Assembly (NCBI GenBank): GCA_023678885.1
Contig: CM042985.1
Coordinates: forward strand, 20,872,465 to 20,936,464
Direction: 5' to 3'
Length of the DNA stretch: 64,000 bases
Source of the DNA: Pogostemon cablin
Lineage: Eukaryota; Streptophyta; Magnoliopsida; Lamiales; Lamiaceae
Below the pieces are notes generated by a model. It was not told where the DNA came from, ran no database searches, and worked only from the letters and a program-made list of their open reading frames with translations. The translations under genes were made by a program, and so were the position numbers. Shown here one piece after another: positions 59,666-64,000 of the stretch (within the stretch, counting starts at the first letter, position 1; each line of letters opens with the position of its first letter).

Positions 59666-60942
59666 CTCTTGATGTCTCCAATTTTTATTCCAGCCTCATC
59701 GATCCCTCGTACTGTGTTCCAGACTCAATGTGATGGCGTTGCAGGACCTTGGATTCTCAATACTTTAAGACGGGAGCTTTCCTTTCTCAATAGTTTGAGA
59801 GAGCTTGTTAACACTTCCTGCCATCTCCCCCATCAACAATGTAAGGTCATTCACTTGCTTGGATATATCCTCATGGTTTGCATTAATCTTCTTATCTAAT
59901 TTGGCCTCAAGACGATCCAATCTACATCATTCCTAGCCATGTACCTGTTCACCGTATCCTCGAAACTCGACTTTCCTTCTTCCATTTTCGCACCCGGATC
60001 AACACCAATCGGAGGTTGAATTGCATTGTTAGGATTGCTCCATGAAAACTCCAGCCTCCTAGGCTATAAATAATTTCCCGATGGACAACAGTTGTTGTAG
60101 TTCCCTTGGTAATTCCGGTTTCTTGATTTTGATACCTTGTCCCTTGAATACTTGGCCCATAGCATAGTTTGCTTCTTCCATATCCTCTTGGATCGTGCCA
60201 TCGTTCATAACTTCCTGTTGCATGATCGGTACGTGCTGAGATATATCGCTGATTTGCTTTTGTTGAGACACTAGTAGCTTGTTGATATTCGACAAGCTAG
60301 AGACGATCTCATCTTCTCTACTTGTTTTCACCATAGCATGTTCAACCTTAGCCACTTTTCTAAGGACGTAATACCTCTAACTCTATCAGTTGGCCAATCT
60401 CTCGAGTTCATCGAAATATCTTCAAACAACTTCTCAGCCTCTACGGATGACTTAGTAAGCAATGCTCCATTAGAAGAAACATCCAATAACACACGTGAAT
60501 CACAGTCCAATCTATTGTAGAATATGCTGATATACTGAGCTTTAGATAGCCCATGTTGAGGACACTTATGAAGCATGTCCTTGAATCTGTCCCACGCTTC
60601 ATGAAACTTATCTCCACTACCGATAACAAATTGGTTAATGTCTTGCTTCATCTTGAACACCTTTGAAGGTGGCATGTATCTCTCTAAGAACTTCAACTTC
60701 AATTGCTCCCAAGTAGTGCATTCAACTGCATTGATAGTATCATACCAATCTCTCGCCTTTTCTGTAAGCGAGAATTTAAACAAGAGGATCTTCCTAGCAT
60801 CTTCATATTCTCCTGCGTCTTTTTGAGTACTTGCATAGCCCAAGAACTTGTTTAGATGCTGCTGCGGATCCTCAAAAGACCCTCCTAAAAAGGAGTTCCT
60901 TTCTATCATGTTAATAAGAGCGGGGTGAAGATCAAAGTCCAC
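59666..60942 (-). pseudogene. G2 right unit: gag
   Basis: ORF 60942-60328 opens with HPALINMIERNSFLGGSFED and continues WEQLKLKFLERYMPPSKVF and FHEAWDRFKDMLHKCPQHG to DWPTDR; a 1-base deletion near 60370 shifts the frame. The continuation is 60355-60059 (VKTSREDEIVSSLSNINKLL, QQEVMNDGTIQEDMEEANYA). The tail to 59760 is decayed. No CCHC zinc knuckle was seen. Same block order as G1 gag, more complete. Confidence 0.88.
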
Positions 60943-61365
60943 ATTAGCCCCCTCGCTCCTACAAGCCCAAAGTGTCCAGCCCCGTTATTCTTGAAGACTT
61001 CATGGATGGCCAGATTATCTTGATTAGTCCTTTCGTTGGCCATGTCTACTTCCTCTACTTTGACTGTCAAACAACTACAGTTTCAGTTGCTTTCGAGTTC
61101 GGTTCGTCCACTTCAACTCCAAAATTCAGAGCTGTAGTTCGTTCTTCTTTCTTATTCTTACTCTTCTTCTTCTTCTTCTTCTTCTTCCTCGATGATGCTC
61201 CAATCTCAGGATTATATGGTTCTAATTTACCTTACTTTGATCTTGTGTGCATACACCTGAAAAGATTAAGAGCTAGAACATATAACACGAATTAAAATAG
61301 TCCTAATAAAACTAGAAATAATAAAAAGTTATTTTAAGTCATCCTCGGCAACAGTGCCAGAAACT
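60943..61365 (-). other. G2 right unit: leader, gag N-terminal extension and PBS
   Basis: On - strand the PBS region reads TGGCACTGTTGCCGAGGA next to the LTR (61340-61360), a diverged tRNA-Asp-type site. A (CTT)n run on + at 61161-61187 encodes a lysine-rich stretch (SRKKKKKKKSKNKKEE) on -, comparable with RKMRGRKEKNN at the G1 gag start. Stops separate it from the main gag ORF. Confidence 0.7.
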
Positions 61366-62987
61366 TGATGGGCTTTTTCTCAACACACAATTAATCCTCA
61401 AGTATGAAAGATATCAATTGTAGTTTCGAAGGTGACTAAGTTATATATTGAATCACCCAAGGGACGGATAAATATCAATTTAATTATGTTCTAGTAAAGT
61501 ATGACTATATTGGAAATATAATAGTTGTGGTGTTGAATTAAGTAACGAATAACAATCGAAATAACAAGTAAAAATAACAAGAAGAAGAGATAGTAGGTTG
61601 TGATCAAGTAAGATGATAGGTAGTTCGTCAGGTCATCCAGTTCCACTTATTAATTCATACTTTCGTGTGACGGTGTCCGACTCTGCCTTGTGGTTTATGG
61701 ACGTATCACTAAACCATGCAAATCTACTCTATAGACACAAGTAAATATACGTATGACACGTGTGAATATCCTCGAAGCAAGATGTATACTTTACCCCCAT
61801 TCTAGGTACTATCATAATCAATTATTTCCCGTGCACTTAGTACTCTAACCCAATTTGATCTTCCTTTATAGGTACAATAAAGTTATACTCTTTATCCTAC
61901 TTATTAACCCGAATATGATTCAATTAACAAGTATTCATATAAGATAGTTCTAATAAAACTTCGAAATCCCTTCACTTAGAATTATAACAGGAAACCCTGC
62001 TCAGCAGTGAACACACTCAACCAATAACCAAGTTATGTATTCAGAGTCTACACAACAATTATTAATGCACAAAACGACCGTGAGTATGGATTAAAAATGC
62101 ACAATCTTATATAAAATAAACCACAAGTAGTGTTGTACGGAGTTTACACATGAAAGACAAATTAACTCATGAAACCTTCATAACCCTAGAACTACCAAAG
62201 CTGCTCTAGCCCATGATTGATCTAAGAACAATCATGGTTAGTTGGACCGATCTTACTTGAATATCCAGTGGAACTCTATCACAGCCCCTCCGGATGATGG
62301 AAGATCGCTCTCCTCCCAACTCTACGTCTCCACGTCTTGGTTCTTCAATGTATCTAGTTCTTTGAATCTCTTTTTTGATGATGCATAAGCCTTTTTTTAT
62401 ACTTGTAATCACGTGTACTAGGTTTGGCATGGGCTTTTTAAGTGATCACACCCATTGATGATGTAAAAATACGAATATGGTAAGTTCCCGAGCATCAATT
62501 CGACCTCAACAACATGTCGAATTGACCACCACAAGATGAATCGGAAGTTAAATCAGCCTATTGTAAGTCCCAGGTGTTCGATTCAACTAACTGCCCTGGT
62601 CAAATTGATGCGACGAGGTCGAATCGGCCTCACAGCCAATTGATCTGACCTCGATTCGACCTGATGCTCAGGTCGAATCCTTCAGTCATGGTCGAATCCA
62701 CCTTCTGTACAAGTTATGTCACTAATTCGACCTGAAGGGCAGGTCGAATTGACCTCCTTCAGGTCGAATCAAACTTTTGCTTTGCCCAAATGAATGGCTT
62801 CGACTTTCTTTCTTCCGTATTCAACACTTCCACTCCGATTTCCTTCGAAAAACCACTCAAATAGCTCCATCATCACCTGATTCATGCATTTTCACAATAT
62901 TTATCGATTTTCAACCGATTCTATCCTTCAAACACTCCATAATAACACAAATCCACGCACAAGATTCGTGAATTTGCACACTCATCA
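61366..62987 (-). repeat. G2 right LTR
   Basis: 1622 bp, TGATGGGCTTTTTCTC to GCACACTCATCA. 5' LTR of the right unit. Contains a hairpin cluster at 62490-62770 (TTCGACCTGAAGGGCAGGT then CGAATTGACC). Followed by the CACCC duplication. Confidence 0.95.
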
Positions 62988-63600
62988 CACCCTCTAAGGT
63001 GTTTAGAATAAAGCATGACATCACCCAATTTGTTATGAATCAGGGTGAGAAATTTCATGAGGTGTGGAATAGCTTCAAAGATATGCTCAGGAGGTGCCTA
63101 CAACATGGGATGTCTAAGACTCAGTACATAAGTATCTTCTACTATGGATTGGATTGTGAGTCACTTATTCTTATTGATGCATCTTCAGGAGGAGCGTTGT
63201 TATCTAATACAACAATTTAAGCAAAAAAATTATTTGAAGACATCTCTATGAATCCACATGATTGGCCTGTAGAGAGATATAGAGGATCATATGTACTTGG
63301 TAAGGTAGCACAGGTTGAACATCAAGTGGTGAAGCCGAATAAGGATGATGAGATCGTCTCTAGTCTAGCTAATATCAACAAGCTACTAGAGTCTCAATAG
63401 AAGCGTATTACAGAGTTGACACAATCACACAAAGGGGGCCTAGTATGAAGAAGCATGAAGTGAAGAGTGTTAAAGATGCCTTCAATCGATACATGGCTAA
63501 GAATGATGCAAGGGTTGATCATCTTGAGGCTACTATGAACTCTAATCATGCAGATTTATCTAAGCAGTTGAAGGACCTTGCTTGATGATGGGGTAAATGT
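62988..63600 (+). pseudogene. G1 second unit: remainder of gag
   Basis: Continues from 45076: KHDITQFVMNQGEKFHEVWN, DMLRRCLQHGMSKTQYISIF and GLDCESLILIDASSGGALLS (63005-63215), then a stop. In another frame: VLGKVAQVEHQVVKPNKDDE and IVSSLANINKLLESQ (63293-63399). The uninterrupted GTTGAACATCAAG at 63312 shows the empty target of the Copia insertion in the first unit. Confidence 0.87.
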
Positions 63601-63754
63601 CCGGGAACATTAATCAATTGACACAAACATTGAAGAAAGGAATATTCCCATCTCAAGACATAACGAACCTAAAAGAGAGTAAAACCATCACGTTAAGTTC
63701 TGGAATATAGTATGAAGGTCCAATGAAGTTGGTGTGCCAAAATGAAGAGACAAC

Positions 63755-64000
63755 GAGCTAGCTCGATCGTAGTTCGACCAAATATCTTGGTCAAACCATG
63801 GTCGAACAACATGGGAAGAATAGAGAAATGATACTCTATTTTTTGGCTCGCAGTTTGACCAAAGCTCTGCAGTTCGACCAGACCTATTTGGTCGAACTAC
63901 GGTCGAACCAGCACCTATTGAGCCAAAAAATTGATATAAGTTTACAGAGCCTCAGCTCGACCAAAACATTGCAAGTCGACCTGACATTTTTGGTCGAACT
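63755..64000 (+). repeat. G1 second unit: linker hairpin array, running off the window
   Basis: CGTAGTTCGACC / GGTCGAACA arms, GTTCGACCAGACC then TTTGGTCGAACTACGG (63870-63905), and CTCGACCAAAA half-sites. Same layout as 38990-39380, but with TTCGACC in place of CTCGACC in several units. Confidence 0.85.

Larger units (their letters stand above)
45077..62987 (-). mobile_element. G2: Athila-type three-LTR array inserted in G1 gag
   Basis: A 17.9-kb - strand unit flanked by the exact 5-bp duplication CACCC (45072-45076, 62988-62992). Structure on + coordinates: LTR 45077-46644, internal 46645-51444, LTR 51445-53045, internal 53046-61365, LTR 61366-62987. The right internal region holds gag, protease, RT, RNase H and integrase remnants; the left holds gag (5' truncated), protease and a WKID/KVRM module only. 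The outer LTRs share the target duplication, so the array entered or evolved as one locus. Confidence 0.9.

Overview
The window is nuclear DNA of a flowering plant, almost certainly a eudicot. The evidence is one complete intron-rich gene with GT-AG introns, the 5' half of a second plant gene, several Stowaway-type MITEs, a Helitron end, a hAT element, Copia retrotransposons, and Athila-lineage Gypsy retrotransposons with a tRNA-Asp-type primer site. I cannot name the species. No rRNA, tRNA, CRISPR or prokaryotic feature was seen.

Layout. 1-8.87 kb is transposon-rich DNA: a Stowaway MITE, a long-TIR element carrying a (TA)64 tract, then a 6.3-kb hAT-type element with an exact 8-bp target duplication. 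That hAT element ends 35 bp before the start codon of POLA2, the B subunit of DNA polymerase alpha-primase. POLA2 itself (8895-16868, + strand, 16 exons, 616 codons plus stop) has an intact reading frame. 16.9-21.7 kb is intergenic, with a tandem duplication, a MITE, a Helitron 3' end and a tandemly doubled Athila remnant. 21.75-26.30 kb (- strand) holds exons 1-7 of a nucleobase-ascorbate transporter of the NAT11/NAT12 type; its 3' half is missing, so it is probably a pseudogene. 26.7-27.4 kb is a MITE cluster.

27.56-64 kb is a nested retrotransposon complex. A + strand Athila-like element (called G1) starts at 27558 and forms an LTR-internal-LTR-internal array running off the right end. Its first internal region was hit by a Copia element (30089-38580, TSD TGAAC). 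Its second LTR was hit by a reversed solo LTR of the same Copia family (41913-43136). Its second internal region was hit by a - strand Athila-like array (called G2, 45077-62987, TSD CACCC) that has three LTRs and two internal regions. The right G2 internal region has gag, protease, RT, RNase H and integrase remnants. The left one, like G1, has lost RT to integrase and instead carries a short conserved C-terminal module with WKID and KLVRM-like (KVRM) motifs.

Most unusual observations: (1) arrays of short hairpins with a TCGACC/GGTCGA core, found in both G1 and G2 at the gag-protease linker and, in G2, also in every LTR and 3' UTR; (2) the WKID/KVRM module replacing RT-IN in all the pol-less elements and in the 19.5-20.5 kb remnant; (3) three-LTR shared arrays; (4) the hAT element placed between POLA2 and its probable E2F-bearing promoter; (5) the truncated transporter gene. 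Every coding region in the retrotransposons is damaged, so mobility would depend on elements elsewhere.
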